Source of the DNA: Methanofollis tationis
Lineage (GTDB): Archaea > Halobacteriota > Methanomicrobia > Methanomicrobiales > Methanofollaceae
Assembly: GCF_013377755.1 (NCBI RefSeq)
Contig: NZ_JABXWR010000001.1
Coordinates: 383,104 to 447,103 of the forward strand
Length of the DNA stretch: 64,000 bases
Reading direction: 5' to 3'
Shown here: one piece after another, positions 8,658 to 19,000 of the stretch
How the letters are laid out: each line of letters starts with the position of its first letter
How positions within the stretch are numbered: the stretch's first letter is position 1
The notes under the pieces: model-generated
The model's database searches: none
What the model saw: only the letters and a program-made list of their open reading frames with translations
What the model was told of the DNA's origin: nothing
Position numbers and translations under genes: made by a program

Positions 8658-9950
8658 ATGGACATGAAGATTCTTGTTGTGGGCGGAGGAGGCAGGGAAC
8701 ACGCCATAGCCCGTGCCCTCTCCTGCAACAGTGAAGCCACGATTTTTTCGGTAATGGCCAGAAAAAACCCGGGTATTGCCGCTCTTTCGAAGCGTCACCT
8801 CATAGAAAAAGAGACCCGTGTCGAAAAAGTCGCTGATTTTGCCCGTGAATGTGGCGTGGACTGCGCGATCATCGGCCCTGAGGCGCCCCTTGAGGCAGGT
8901 ATCGCCGATGCTCTCCAGCAGCAGGGCATCCCCTGTGTCGGCCCCACCCGTCTGGCCGCACGCCTCGAGACCGACAAGGCGTTCTGCAGGGATATGATGG
9001 AACGGCACGGGATTCCCGGTCGCCCCCATTACCGGGTCTTCCATGACACCGCTGCCGCCTGCGACTATATCGACGCTTATGACGGCGACCTTGCTGTAAA
9101 GCCGATCGGCCTCACCGGCGGCAAGGGCGTCAGGATCATGGGCGAGCAGGTCGACCGCGAAGGGGCGAAGGCGTATGCCAGGACCCTTGACGGTGGTGTC
9201 GTTCTTGAGGAACGGCTCATCGGCGAGGAGTTCACCCTTCAGGCCTTTGTCGACGGCAACCATCTGGTGCCGATGCCCCTGGTCCAGGACCACAAACGCG
9301 CCTTTGAGGGGGACACCGGCCCGAATACCGGCGGCATGGGCACCTACTCCCTCGAAGATCATCTCCTCCCATTTGTCACGCATGCCGATTACGAGGCTGC
9401 CCTCGAGATCATGCGGGGAACGGTGGCGGCGATGGCCGTCGAGGGGCAGCCCTACCGCGGGATCCTGTATGGTCAATTCATGAATACGCGGGACGGCCCG
9501 AAGGTTGTGGAGTTCAACTCCCGGTTCGGCGATCCCGAGGCGATGAATGTTCTTTCGCTTCTGGAGAGCGATTTTGCCGCAATTCTCTGCAGGATCGTCG
9601 AGGGCAGCCTCTCCAGGGCCCACGTGCAGTTTGCGCCGAAAGCGACGGTCTGCAAATATCTCGTTCCCGAAGGGTATCCGGACGCCCCGGTGTCAGGGGC
9701 GCCGATCGCCGTCGGGGACTATGGCGACGCTATCCTCTACTATGCGAATGTCGGGGAGAAGGACGGCCGGATGGTGACCCTTCAGTCAAGAACGATGGCG
9801 TTTGTCGGGCTTGGCGACTCCCTTGCAGAGGCCGAGGAGACTGCCGAGCGGGCGGCGGCATCGGTGAGAGGAGGCGTATGGTACCGGCACGACATCGGCA
9901 AACCTGCCCTCCTTGACAAACGGATCAAACATATGAAGGAAATACGATGA
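8658..9950 (+). CDS. purD: Phosphoribosylamine--glycine ligase
   Basis: 430-aa GAR synthetase (purine pathway step 2), a typical full-length ATP-grasp enzyme. The N-domain begins [18 protein letters not shown]. The ATP-grasp part contains [33 protein letters not shown] and the metal-binding [20 protein letters not shown] at 8641-8645 precedes the ATG at good spacing. The stop overlaps the argF start by 4 nt (ATGA), which makes a pyrE-purD-argF transcription unit, probably from carS onward. Confidence 0.96.
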   Translation: MDMKILVVGGGGREHAIARALSCNSEATIFSVMARKNPGIAALSKRHLIEKETRVEKVADFARECGVDCAIIGPEAPLEAGIADALQQQGIPCVGPTRLAARLETDKAFCRDMMERHGIPGRPHYRVFHDTAAACDYIDAYDGDLAVKPIGLTGGKGVRIMGEQVDREGAKAYARTLDGGVVLEERLIGEEFTLQAFVDGNHLVPMPLVQDHKRAFEGDTGPNTGGMGTYSLEDHLLPFVTHADYEAALEIMRGTVAAMAVEGQPYRGILYGQFMNTRDGPKVVEFNSRFGDPEAMNVLSLLESDFAAILCRIVEGSLSRAHVQFAPKATVCKYLVPEGYPDAPVSGAPIAVGDYGDAILYYANVGEKDGRMVTLQSRTMAFVGLGDSLAEAEETAERAAASVRGGVWYRHDIGKPALLDKRIKHMKEIR

Positions 9951-10855
9951 AGAAGGATTTTCTTACACTTCTGGATGTAGATGCAGGCGAACTTGAGGCG
10001 CTTCTTGCCGAGGCCGAGCGGCTCAAGGCCCTGCGCAGGGAAGGGCGCTCTCATGCCCTTCTGCAGGGCAAAAGCCTCGGCATGATATTCGAGAAGGCCT
10101 CCACCCGGACCCGTGTCTCCTTTGAGGCGGGCATGCACGACCTCGGGGGACATGCCCTCTTTCTCAACCCGAGCGATCTGCAGATCGGCCGCGGCGAACT
10201 GGCGCGGGACACGGCGCGGGTGCTCTCCCGCTATGTCTCGGCGGTGATGATCAGGGCGTACAAACACACGACCATCGAGGAATTCGCGCGATATGCATCT
10301 GTACCGGTGATCAACGGGCTCTCAGATATCGCCCATCCCTGCCAGGTGCTCGCCGACCTCATGACCCTGAAGGAACATTTCTCATCCCTGAAGGATCTGC
10401 GGCTCGCCTGGATAGGTGACGGGAACAATGTCTGCAACACGCTTCTGATGGCCTCGGCCCATACCGGCCTTGACCTGCGTGTCGCCTGCCCGCCAGGCTA
10501 TCAGCCCCCGCAACGGATCGTTGAGGAGGCCCTTTCCCACGGGGCCCATCTGACCTTCTGTAAAACGGCCGAAGAGGCCGCCGATGGGGCCCATGCTCTC
10601 TATACCGATGTCTGGGTTTCGATGGGCAACGAAGCCGAGCGCGAGGCGCGGCTGCGTGCCTTCCAGGGTTATACGATCACCACCGAGATCGTGAACCGTG
10701 CCGAACCCGACGCCATCGTGATGCACTGCCTCCCTGCACACCGCGGCGAGGAGATCACCGACGAGGTGATCGAAGGGCCGCAGAGCGTCGTCTGGGACCA
10801 GGCCGAGAATCGGCTCCACGCCCAGAAAGCCCTTCTTGTGCGGCTGCTCCACTAA
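9947..10855 (+). CDS. argF: Ornithine carbamoyltransferase
   Basis: 302-aa transcarbamylase joining carbamoyl phosphate and ornithine to give citrulline. The carbamoyl-phosphate site [16 protein letters not shown] (STRTR) is at about residues 47-62. [12 protein letters not shown] and the C-terminal ornithine site [16 protein letters not shown] distinguish it from aspartate transcarbamylase. It is translationally coupled to purD. It shares the carbamoyl-phosphate supply of carAB at 16-20 kb, and its product is used by argG at 14.7 kb. A T-run directly after the stop suggests termination there. Confidence 0.96.
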   Translation: MKKDFLTLLDVDAGELEALLAEAERLKALRREGRSHALLQGKSLGMIFEKASTRTRVSFEAGMHDLGGHALFLNPSDLQIGRGELARDTARVLSRYVSAVMIRAYKHTTIEEFARYASVPVINGLSDIAHPCQVLADLMTLKEHFSSLKDLRLAWIGDGNNVCNTLLMASAHTGLDLRVACPPGYQPPQRIVEEALSHGAHLTFCKTAEEAADGAHALYTDVWVSMGNEAEREARLRAFQGYTITTEIVNRAEPDAIVMHCLPAHRGEEITDEVIEGPQSVVWDQAENRLHAQKALLVRLLH

Positions 10856-10878
10856 TATTTTTTTGGAGAGAAAAAAAG
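10856..10878. terminator. T-rich/A-rich convergent terminator
   Basis: ATATTTTTTT followed by GAGAGAAAAAAAGG separates the convergent argF and 79-aa ORF. The T-run on the plus strand and the T-run on the minus strand are consistent with archaeal U-tract termination in both directions. No strong hairpin is present. Confidence 0.5.
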
Positions 10879-10879
10879 G

Positions 10880-11119
10880 TCAGTCCTCGCCGATAAACGC
10901 AAGGACAAGGGTGCGCATCTCTTTTTCGGCCTCCAGGACCACCTCTTTTTTGCCCCTGAAGGCGAGGAGATCCCGGACGTCACCGCTCATATTTGCATAA
11001 TAGAGCGGCTGGCTTCGTTCCACCAGTTCTACGTCATATTTCTGGATGATGGCCCTGATAACGCTTCTCGGCACGCCCGGCGGGATCACCAGATCAAATA
11101 ACTCTTCTTCTTCTGCCAT
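10880..11119 (-). CDS. Conserved small protein coupled to marker 14
   Basis: 79-aa acidic protein starting MAEEEELFDLVIPPGVPRSV. The frame continues upstream, but the ATG at 11119 follows GAGGAAG by about 5 nt and lies 8 nt after the stop of the marker-14 gene, so this start is well supported. No membrane segment, Cys motif or known domain is recognised; the C-terminal half is probably helical. Tight spacing means it is made with marker protein 14 and may work with it; that is inference from context only. Confidence 0.65.
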   Translation of the reverse strand: MAEEEELFDLVIPPGVPRSVIRAIIQKYDVELVERSQPLYYANMSGDVRDLLAFRGKKEVVLEAEKEMRTLVLAFIGED

Positions 11120-11127
11120 ATGCTTCC

Positions 11128-12630
11128 TCACTTGCCAATTTTTATCCGTCTGGCCATGATGCATGGGCCGCCGCGTACGCCTCCGAGCGGATTTTTCGGT
11201 TTTCCAAGGGAGTTCATGCACCTCCCCATCAGGGCGGCGCCCCGTGCGAGGCCGTCGTCCACAAAGACGACATGGTTCTGCGGATCTTTGTAATAGCCCC
11301 GCTTTGCAATGCCGTCGAGGATATACTGAGGTTTGCGACCTGAGATTGCCGCTCTCCCGGTGAAACCGATGGACGAATTTTCAGGGACCATGCCATGGTC
11401 GGATGCTATATCTATGAGACGGAGGGCCATCTCTGCGCAGACATGGTCGATCACGTCCACAAGCACGCCCCTGCCGTACTTCTCATATATTTCGGCACCG
11501 ATGGTATTGAGTTCTCCGGTTTCGCTCCCGTTCACGCCCACGTCGCAGCCGATCAGGGCGACGCCGGAATCGTGGGCGACCTTTGAACTGACCGGCACAC
11601 GACCGAAGCGCTCCCGGTCAGGCGGTACGATGCCGATATCGATGTGGCTGTGGATGCGCCTGACATAATCCTCGATGATCGACGCCGATCTGCCGATCCG
11701 TGAAAGCCCCTCGGTGACGCTCTGGTCGCCGAACATGTCCAGGGCCGTGCCGGTCCGCCCCTCGACCTGTCCGGTCCCCCTGACAATGGCGTCGGGAACT
11801 GCGCCGGCAAGACCGCAGAAGTTTCCGATCGTCTTGGCGAAGGGGTTTGGATCGCCGGCCGGGACGTCAGAGGTGATCCTGCCGTCAAGGGTGGTGCCGA
11901 AGTCGATGGAGATGCAGGGATTGCGAAAGTCCACCGGGGTGCCCTTTGCGCCTTCTTTGATCCCGGCCATCGCAAGTTCGCCCTCCATCTCGTTTGCGAC
12001 CATCTCCACACCTGAACTTCCCAGTGGCGGGATAACGCCCGCAACCGCCCCGACAAAGACCACTTTGTCCGCGAAACTGTGGGCCTGGAGTTTTTTCGTG
12101 AGGTTCTCCTTGGACATGGGCGGCGTCATCTTCTTTGGCGGCACACCGGCAGCAAGACAGCCGTTTGCAAGGGCGATGACGAAATCGCCGACCTGATCGG
12201 GAGAGTCCATGGCGGCAACGACGCCGGTGCTCCTGACCACGAAATCGAGATCGGTCTGGATTGAGAGGCCCACATCCTTGTGGCACTGGATCAGCGTGTC
12301 CCTGACAAGTTCGGTGACCGACTCCTTGGTGAGCTGCGTGCCGTCGAGCGTCTCACCGAAGACCTCTTCGCCGGGTTTTGGCGCTCGGACGTCCCGGCTC
12401 ATCTTCACCGTCTTGTTGATGATATAGGTGTGGCCTGTTTCCAGGTTTGTGCCGGTGAGGATGCACTTTGTCGTGGTATTTCCCATCTCGACCGATGCAA
12501 CGATGAAGTACGGCTTCACCTTATATTCGGGGATCACCATCCCTGCGCCGTGGCTGATTGATGGTGGGGGAACACTTTCAACGATATACGGCTTCGGTTT
12601 GAAAAAGCGGTCCATAAAACTGGCGCACAT
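11128..12630 (-). CDS. Methanogenesis marker protein 14
   Basis: About 500-aa protein of the methanogenesis marker 14 family, found in genomes with methyl-coenzyme M reductase and of unknown biochemical role. The sequence has ASKHA/acetate-kinase-like nucleotide-binding features: VASVEMGNTTTKCILTGTNL near residue 47, ISIDFGTTLDGRI near residue 240 and GFTGRAAISGRKPQYIL near 425. An ATP-driven activase-like role is therefore possible but not shown. GGTGAG 8 nt upstream supports the ATG at 12630; a second ATG five codons later lacks an RBS. It heads a two-gene unit with the 79-aa ORF. Confidence 0.8.
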   Translation of the reverse strand: MCASFMDRFFKPKPYIVESVPPPSISHGAGMVIPEYKVKPYFIVASVEMGNTTTKCILTGTNLETGHTYIINKTVKMSRDVRAPKPGEEVFGETLDGTQLTKESVTELVRDTLIQCHKDVGLSIQTDLDFVVRSTGVVAAMDSPDQVGDFVIALANGCLAAGVPPKKMTPPMSKENLTKKLQAHSFADKVVFVGAVAGVIPPLGSSGVEMVANEMEGELAMAGIKEGAKGTPVDFRNPCISIDFGTTLDGRITSDVPAGDPNPFAKTIGNFCGLAGAVPDAIVRGTGQVEGRTGTALDMFGDQSVTEGLSRIGRSASIIEDYVRRIHSHIDIGIVPPDRERFGRVPVSSKVAHDSGVALIGCDVGVNGSETGELNTIGAEIYEKYGRGVLVDVIDHVCAEMALRLIDIASDHGMVPENSSIGFTGRAAISGRKPQYILDGIAKRGYYKDPQNHVVFVDDGLARGAALMGRCMNSLGKPKNPLGGVRGGPCIMARRIKIGK

Positions 12631-12854
12631 ATACCAATCTCACCCCCTGAATACTTTATACCTTTCTATCTTCCCATTTCCTCCTCCCTCAGGAAAGGAT
12701 GGCGGTGCAGGTTCCTGCATTGCCGTGTGATACGCTCCTGCAGGGGTCTTTCACCCCATCATCTCCGGTGATGTTCCGGTATCTCCTAATTGAGGCCTTT
12801 TTTGGTGTGTGACGCACAGGTATATATTGCGGGATGCAAAGGTATCTGATTACC

Positions 12855-13271
12855 ATGGTCAAACTCACAGAAGAGATGAAGGCCGCCTTTTCGTCGGTCA
12901 GGGTATTTCCCGTTGCGACCGCTTCGAAGGACGGCATTCCGAATGTTGTGCCGATCGGGTTCTGCATGCTTGTGGGCGACGATACGATCTGGATCGCCGA
13001 CAATTTTATGAAAAAGAGTCTCGCGAACCTCAGGGAAAACCCGAAGGCTGCGATCTATGTCTGGGGGCCGGAGACGAAGGGGTGTTTCCAGATCAAGGGC
13101 GACGTCTCGATCGTGACCGAGGGGGAGGACTTCCAGAAGATGCGGGAGATCGTCCTTGCCAAGATGTCGCAGGCCCCGGCAAAGAGCCTGATCGTCGTCG
13201 CGATCACCGAAGTGTTCTCCTGCACGCCCGGGCCCGGTGCGGGCGACCGCATTCCGATGATGGGGCAGTGA
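12855..13271 (+). CDS. Pyridoxamine 5'-phosphate oxidase-like split-barrel protein, copy 1
   Basis: 138-aa FMN-binding split-barrel protein. The core is VFPVATASKDGIPNVVPIG, then DDTIWIADNFMKKSLANLREN and AAIYVWGPETKGCFQIKG. Such small proteins bind FMN or F420-like cofactors; the substrate is unknown. The frame is open seven codons further upstream, but GTATATATTG at about 12820-12829 lies about 26-30 nt before this ATG, as expected for a leaderless message. The C-terminus is Gly/Pro-rich (SCTPGPGAGDRIPMMGQ). It is a close paralogue of the gene at 13734. Confidence 0.75.
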   Translation: MVKLTEEMKAAFSSVRVFPVATASKDGIPNVVPIGFCMLVGDDTIWIADNFMKKSLANLRENPKAAIYVWGPETKGCFQIKGDVSIVTEGEDFQKMREIVLAKMSQAPAKSLIVVAITEVFSCTPGPGAGDRIPMMGQ

Positions 13272-13358
13272 ACCTGAGGAGAGGGGGCAGACCACAGAAG
13301 GAACTGCTCCGCTCCTGGAGACCTCGCCTTTTTTTCCGCCCTGATGAGGGAGGAGGGT

Positions 13359-13673
13359 TCAGGAGAATCGTGACTTCGCCTTTTCAAGCGCTGCGGTGAG
13401 TTCGTCGAGCGCCCGCCCGGCCCCTTCTTTCATGTCCTGCATGGCGCTTCCGCCTGATGCCTGGAGGTCTTTCACCTTTCTCTCCATTTCATCCCGTTTC
13501 CCGGCATATTCAGAGGCGATCTCGTTGAGCTGGATCTCGGCCTCGGCGCCCCTGCCTTTTGCCTTTGCTTTGATCACGTTGAGCTCGGCATCCAGCTCCT
13601 CGATCTTCGCTTTAATCATGGTGATATAGGGATCGACGTTGGTCATGGCTGAATGAGGTGCGTATGACATCAT
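13359..13673 (-). CDS. Small coiled-coil protein
   Basis: 104-aa protein. AGGAGGT at 13680-13686 with a 6-nt spacer fixes the ATG at 13673. The open frame upstream of it is only the antisense of the neighbouring gene. After a short N-terminus (MMSYAPHSAMTNVDPYITMIK) almost the whole chain is heptad-patterned helix: KIEELDAELNVIKAKAKGRG, EYAGKRDEMERKVKDLQ, ALDELTAALEKAKSRF. No catalytic motif is seen. It lies between two paralogous split-barrel genes and is divergent from the second, sharing a 60-bp promoter region. A structural or scaffold role is possible, but not shown. Confidence 0.75.
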   Translation of the reverse strand: MMSYAPHSAMTNVDPYITMIKAKIEELDAELNVIKAKAKGRGAEAEIQLNEIASEYAGKRDEMERKVKDLQASGGSAMQDMKEGAGRALDELTAALEKAKSRFS

Positions 13674-13733
13674 AAAATTACCTCCTGCCCGGCAGTATTT
13701 TTTATCAGGGCGTTGTATTTTGTGATGATCACC

Positions 13734-14138
13734 ATGGCAGAACTGACGCCTGAGATGAAAGAGATGTTTGCAAAGGCCCCGGTCTATCCGCTCGCGACCG
13801 CCTCGAAGGACGGCGTTCCAAACGTCGCCCCGATGAAATCGGTATGGCTCATCGACGACCGGACGATCTGGGTTGCAGACAACTACATGAACAAGAGCCT
13901 TGCGAATATGCAGGAGAACCCGCGGGCAGCGATCTATATCTGGGGGCCTGAGACGAAAGGGTGCATCCAGATCAAGGGCGACGTCGAGATCCTCACCGCC
14001 GGGCCCGAGTACGAGAAGATGCGTGCGGACGTGAAGGCGAAGTCCGATAAGTACCCGGCAAAGTCGCTGATCAGGATCACGATCACCGATGTGTATTCGT
14101 GTGCGCCCGGCGCCGGGGCTGGCGATAGACTCCTGTAA
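13734..14138 (+). CDS. Pyridoxamine 5'-phosphate oxidase-like split-barrel protein, copy 2
   Basis: 134-aa paralogue of the gene at 12855, with the same block order: YPLATASKDGVPNVAPMK, DRTIWVADNYMNKSLANMQ, AAIYIWGPETKGCIQIKG and a Cys/Gly-rich end SCAPGAGAGDRLL. The resemblance extends to the DNA upstream: both frames carry a seven-codon extension ending in I-T-M, so the duplication included the 5' flank. A TATA-like TATTTTTTATC at about 13697-13707 lies about 30 nt before the ATG. A probable flavin- or F420-binding protein of unknown substrate. Confidence 0.75.
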   Translation: MAELTPEMKEMFAKAPVYPLATASKDGVPNVAPMKSVWLIDDRTIWVADNYMNKSLANMQENPRAAIYIWGPETKGCIQIKGDVEILTAGPEYEKMRADVKAKSDKYPAKSLIRITITDVYSCAPGAGAGDRLL

Positions 14139-14150
14139 TATCTCTTCTTT

Positions 14151-14162
14151 CCCTCTTTTTTT
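14151..14162 (+). terminator. Pyrimidine/T-run terminator
   Basis: CCCTCTTTTTTT starts 13 nt after the stop of the split-barrel gene. It is a typical archaeal U-rich termination signal without a strong hairpin. Confidence 0.45.
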
Positions 14163-14354
14163 GGGGTTCTGGGACCATGTTGTTGACGTCACCAGAGGAG
14201 TTTGCCCTAGGTCGGGACCCTGGAGAGATCCATGACATCATGCTGAACAGATAGGCCTGCTATCTCATGAGGATCGGATCCTTCTTGCCGATTTGCGTGG
14301 AAGGCAGGGGCCGGAATTCAGATCTGCCCGGCTTCGTCCCCTCCCAATTGCAAT

Positions 14355-14530
14355 CGGCATGCCGATCACCCGCCTTCCCCACGCTGCCCGCCGGGGGCTC
14401 TGCCCCCGGACCCCCGCGCGCGATTGGGCCGGGAAGGCAGCACAGGAGCCAGAATGAACCACGCCATCTTCCCCCCGCAATGGGCGGGGGGACCGGGGGG
14501 CGGCAGGCCCCCGCCACCGGCATGCCGATC
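14355..14530 (+). repeat. Dispersed GC-rich intergenic repeat, copy A
   Basis: About 175 bp bounded by 13-bp direct repeats CGGCATGCCGATC at 14355-14367 and 14518-14530. It contains the perfect hairpin CCGGGGGC-TCT-GCCCCCGG at 14391-14409, the block GGACCCCCG, a spacer with GCGATTGGGCCGGGAAGGCAG, and a second GC-rich foldback GGACCGGGGGGCGGCAGGCCCCC near the right end. A closely matching copy occurs at 61136-61308, and more diverged ones at 34483-34610 and, inverted, at 59556-59706. No ORF is convincing within it. Confidence 0.85.
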
Positions 14531-14699
14531 TACCGTCCTTTCATCGATGCAATCGTTCCCGGATACTTCGCATGTCTTCTTTCATGTGCGAATCCCCGCC
14601 ATCCGGGGTCTGCCCGGGAAGTACAGACGAAGGGGGGGAGTTATGTCAGGGCGGTGGGAAACGTTCCCTCCTCCACCGTGACCCCGCCACAAAAAAAGT

Positions 14700-15887
14700 T
14701 TATTCTTTTCTGATCTGCTTGAGAAGGCGCGCCTGCATCCCGAAGTACTTTGAGACCCCGACCGCATCGCACTGGTCGATGGTGTGGGAGTCGAAGGAGA
14801 CGAGGTCGCTCGAATAGAGGGCCATCGGCGAACTCCGCCCGGCGACATGGACGCTTCCCTTGAAGAGGACGCAGTCCACCGAGCCTGTGACCCGCTCCTG
14901 CGTGGTGTCGATGAAGGCGTTGAGGGCGGCATAGAGGGGCTCGTGGACCAGGCCCATGTAAGCGAGTTCTGACCACTTCTCGTCCACGATGTGCTTGAAG
15001 GAGAGTTCTCCCCTGGTGAGCACCAGCTGTTCGAGGTCGCGGTGGGCCGTGAGAATGACGGTTGCGGCCGGGTGCTCGTAGTTCTCGCGGGCCTTGAGGC
15101 CGAGGATGCGGTCCTCGATCATGTCGTTCCTGCCGACACCATGGCGCCCGGCGATGGCGTTGAGTTCCTGGATCAGGTCGCCGCCTTCCATCCTCTTCCC
15201 GTTGAGGGATACCGGGACACCCTGCTCAAAGCCGATCGTGACGGTTTCGGGCTCTGCGGGTGCGTCCTGTGCAGATAGGGTCCAGGCAAAGATCTCCTCG
15301 GGCGGGTGGTATGCGGGGTCCTCGAGTTTTCCGCCTTCAATGCTCCGGGACCAGAAGTTCTCGTCGATGGACCAGGGCTTCTCTTTCTTCACCGGGACCG
15401 GTACGCCGTGCTTCTCGGCGTACTCGATCTCCCACTCGCGGGCGAGGTTCATCTCCCTGATCGGGGCGACGACCTCGAACCCGTTCGCACGGAAGATGAA
15501 ATCGAAGCGGAGCTGGTCGTTGCCCTTGCCGGTGCAGCCGTGGGCGATTGCCGTCGCTCCCTCTTTCTTTGCGATGGCGACGATCTCCTCGGCGATCAGG
15601 GGGCGGGCGAGGGCGGTGCCCATCGGGTAACCTTCGTAACTCCCGTTCGCCTTGATCGCACGGAAGATGTGCTCCCGAACAAAGGCGTCCTTCGCGTCCA
15701 CCGTGTAGTGGCGGTCGGCAAGCCGTTCGCCCTTCTTTGCCCCTTCTTCGATCTCGTGAGCGGGCTGACCGACGTCGACGACGACGGTGACCACTTCGTC
15801 GTAACCGTAGTGCTCCTTGAGGAGCGGGATGCAGATCGAGGTGTCAAGGCCGCCCGAGTAGGCGAGTACAATTTTTCCTTTTCCCAT
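14700..15887 (-). CDS. argG: Argininosuccinate synthase
   Basis: 395-aa enzyme making argininosuccinate from citrulline and aspartate with ATP. It starts [17 protein letters not shown], the PP-loop ATP pyrophosphatase motif (SGGLDTS). [15 protein letters not shown] and [27 protein letters not shown] are further family hallmarks. Full length for the family. The 188-bp upstream region contains a TATA-like TTTTATGGTA (minus strand, about 15975-15984). It lies next to carBA, which supplies carbamoyl phosphate to the same pathway, with its own promoter. Confidence 0.96.
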   Translation of the reverse strand: MGKGKIVLAYSGGLDTSICIPLLKEHYGYDEVVTVVVDVGQPAHEIEEGAKKGERLADRHYTVDAKDAFVREHIFRAIKANGSYEGYPMGTALARPLIAEEIVAIAKKEGATAIAHGCTGKGNDQLRFDFIFRANGFEVVAPIREMNLAREWEIEYAEKHGVPVPVKKEKPWSIDENFWSRSIEGGKLEDPAYHPPEEIFAWTLSAQDAPAEPETVTIGFEQGVPVSLNGKRMEGGDLIQELNAIAGRHGVGRNDMIEDRILGLKARENYEHPAATVILTAHRDLEQLVLTRGELSFKHIVDEKWSELAYMGLVHEPLYAALNAFIDTTQERVTGSVDCVLFKGSVHVAGRSSPMALYSSDLVSFDSHTIDQCDAVGVSKYFGMQARLLKQIRKE

Positions 15888-16075
15888 GGGTGATGCTCCC
15901 TCTGTTATTGAGAGGATCCGGCGGTCCTTGTCCGGCCGGCCCTCCTGTATGACGGTACAGATATTGCATTCATACCATAAAAGGTGGTGCAGGGCCCGGG
16001 CCCGGTTTCATCGTCCCGCTCGGCGCCGCCGGGATTTCGGCCCTGCATCGAAGAAAAACGAAGAGGATGGCCGGT

Positions 16076-19000
16076 TCAGAGCCCGGCGTGGTAATGGCTC
16101 AGCGGCTCGATGGTGATCTCCTCGTGCTTCATCACCTCGATCGCCCCGGCCGCAGCTTCGGCCGCGGAGAGGGTGGTGATGTAGGGTACCGAGTAGTCCA
16201 CGGCGACCCGCATGATCTGGTAGTGGTCCTGCCTGGACTGCTTGTCCGAGGGCGTGTTGATGATCAGGCTGATCTCGCCTTTGCGCATCATGTCGATGAC
16301 GTTCGGGGATCCCTCCTGGACCTTCCTGACCATCTTCATGTCGATGCCGGCCTGGAGGAGGCACTCAGCCGTGCCGCCGGTGCCATAGAGGACGAGGCCG
16401 AGATCGCTGAGTTTCCGTGCGATCGGGACGATCGCCTCCTTCTGCTCGTCAGGGACCGAGATGAAGACGCTCCCCTCGAGCGGGAGGTCGTTGTCGGCCG
16501 CAAGGCATGCCTTGTAATAGGCCCGGCCGAAGTCGTAGTCGATGCCCATTACCTCGCCGGTGCTCTTCATCTCAGGGCCGAGGACGGTGTCGACGCCCGG
16601 CAGTTTGTTGAAGGGGAGGAGCACCTCCTTGACGGCGACGTGCTTCAAGGTCTTCTCCTGGTAGCCGAGTTCGGAGAGTTTGCGTCCCATCATCACCCTG
16701 GCGGCGACCTTTGCGAGCGGGATGCCGGTCGCCTTCGAGACGAAGGGAACGGTGCGGCTCGCCCGCGGGTTTGCTTCGAGCACGTAGACGATATCGTCTT
16801 TCACCGCGAGCTGGATGTTGATCAGCCCGACCACGCCCATCTCGATGGCGATCTGCCGGGTGTAGTTTTTCACCCGCTCGATCACCGACGCCGAGAGGGA
16901 CTGGGTGGGGATGACGCAGGCCGAGTCGCCCGAGTGGACGCCGGCCTCCTCGATATGCTCCATGACCCCGCCGATGAGCACCTCTTCACCGTCGCAGACG
17001 GCGTCGACGTCGAGCTCGTAGGCGTCCTGGAGGAACCGGTCGATGAGCACCGGGTGCTGCCGCGAGACCCTCACCGCCTCCTTCATATATCCCTCCAGTT
17101 CCACCTGGTCGTGGACGATCTCCATCGCCCTGCCGCCGAGGACGTAACTGGGCCTGACGAGCACGGGGTAGCCGATCTCCTCGGCAATGGCCCTGGCCTG
17201 GTCCTCGGAATATGCCGAACTGTTCGGTGCCGAGGGTATGCCGAGCCGGTCCAGGAGGACGCTGAAGCGGTCCCGGTCCTCAGCGACGTCCATGGCGTCC
17301 GGCGACGTCCCCAGGATCCGGGTCGGAAGCCCGAGCCTCCTGATCTCGTTCTCGATCGGGATGGCGAGGTTGACCGAGTTCTGCCCGCCGAACTGGACCA
17401 TCACGCCGTAATACTCGTCGTTTTTCAGGATGTTCATGACGTCTTCGAGCTGCATCGGCTCGAAGAAGAGGAGGTCGGAGGTGTCGAAGTCGGTAGAGAC
17501 GGTTTCGGGGTTGTTGTTGACGATGTGGACGAGCACGCCCTCTTCCCGCGCCGCCTTCACGGCGTGGACGGTGCAGTAGTCGAACTCGATCCCCTGCCCG
17601 ATCCTGATCGGGCCCGAACCGAGGATGAGCACCTTCCGGCGATCGTCGTGCACGTCCTCGTTCTCGTCTTCCATGGTGGAGTAGAGATAGGGGGTGTTTG
17701 CCGGGAACTCGGCGGCGCAGGTGTCGACCATCTTGTAGGTCACTTTCCCGCCCTGCCGGTCGATCTCATCCGCCGAAAGGCCGGTGAGTTCGACGATCTC
17801 CGTCGTGGAGAAGCCGAAGCGTTTGGCCGTCCTGATGTCGCCCTCCTCGCAGTTCTCCCTGAGCTTTTTCTCGATCTCGACGATGTGCCGGATCTTCTCC
17901 AGGAAGAAGGGGGTGATTTTCGTCATCCCGGCGATCTCGTCGACGGTCATTCCCTGTCTGAAGGCGTCGAAGAGGCAGCCGAACCGTTCGTCGGTCGGGC
18001 TTGTCAGGATCATCCTGATCTCGTTGAGGTTGGTGTGCTCGCGCTGGTCGTTGTCCAGGGAGCGGAGCGCCTTTTTGAAGGCCTCTTCGATGGTCCGGCC
18101 GATCGCCATCACCTCGCCGGTGGACTTCATGGCTGTCGTCAGGGTCCGGTCGGCGGTCTTGAACTTGTCAAAGGGCCAGCGTGGCACCTTGACGACGACG
18201 TAGTCGATCGCCGGCTCGAAGGAGGCCGGCGTCTTGCCGGTGACGGTATTTGTGATCTCGTCGAGACGAAGACCGATGGCGATCTTCGCGGCGACCCGTG
18301 CGATCGGGTAGCCGGTTGCCTTCGAGGCGAGGGCCGAGGAGCGAGAGACCCGCGGGTTCACCTCGATGACGCGGTAGTCGCCGTCCTTGAAGGCGAACTG
18401 GATATTGCAGCCGCCCTGGACGTCGAGCGCCCTGATGATCTTGATCGCCGCCGAGCGCATCATCTGGAACTCGTCGTCGCGCAGGGTCAGGATCGGGGCG
18501 ACGACGACGCTCTCGCCGGTGTGGACGCCCATCGGGTCGACGTTCTCCATGCCGCAGACGATGAGACAGGTGTCAGCGGCGTCGCGCATCACTTCGAACT
18601 CGATCTCCTTCCAGCCCATGACGCTCTCTTCGATGAGCACCTGGTGGATGCGCGAGCGGTTGAGGCCCACATCGACGATGCGCTTTAACTCTTCGGGGGT
18701 GTGGGCGATCCCGCCGCCGGCCCCGCCGAGGGTGTATGCCGGCCTGATGATCGCAGGCAGCCCGACCAGTTCGAGGGCACGGTCCAGGTCCTCGATATGT
18801 TCGAGGATCATGCTCTTCGGGACGGGTTCACCAATCGCGGTCATCAGGTCCTTGAACTTCTCCCGGTCCTCGCCCTGGTAGATCGCTTCCAAGGGTGTGC
18901 CCAGGATCTCGACGTCCTTGAGCGCCCCCATCTCGGCGAGTTCTGCGGTCATGTTCAGGCCGGTCTGGCCCCCCATGCCGGAGAGGATGCCGTCGGGCCG

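Larger units (their letters stand above)
14139..14699. other. Long intergenic region holding a dispersed repeat
   Basis: 561 bp between the split-barrel gene and the end of argG. Apart from the T-run terminator near its left end, it contains the GC-rich repeat element described at 14355-14530 and otherwise unrecognised sequence. Short frames here lack RBS or TATA signals and have atypical composition, so none is called. Confidence 0.6.

Noticed and set aside
13674-14192. 5' extension of the coiled-coil gene to 14192
   Set aside because: The extension is the antisense of the second split-barrel gene; the perfect AGGAGGT site fixes the start at 13673.
16067-18688. 873-codon open frame on the plus strand
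   Set aside because: It is the antisense of carB, whose two-fold ATP-grasp sequence is unmistakable. High GC at third positions keeps the opposite frame open; the product is a biased Asp/His/Arg-rich chain with no domain.
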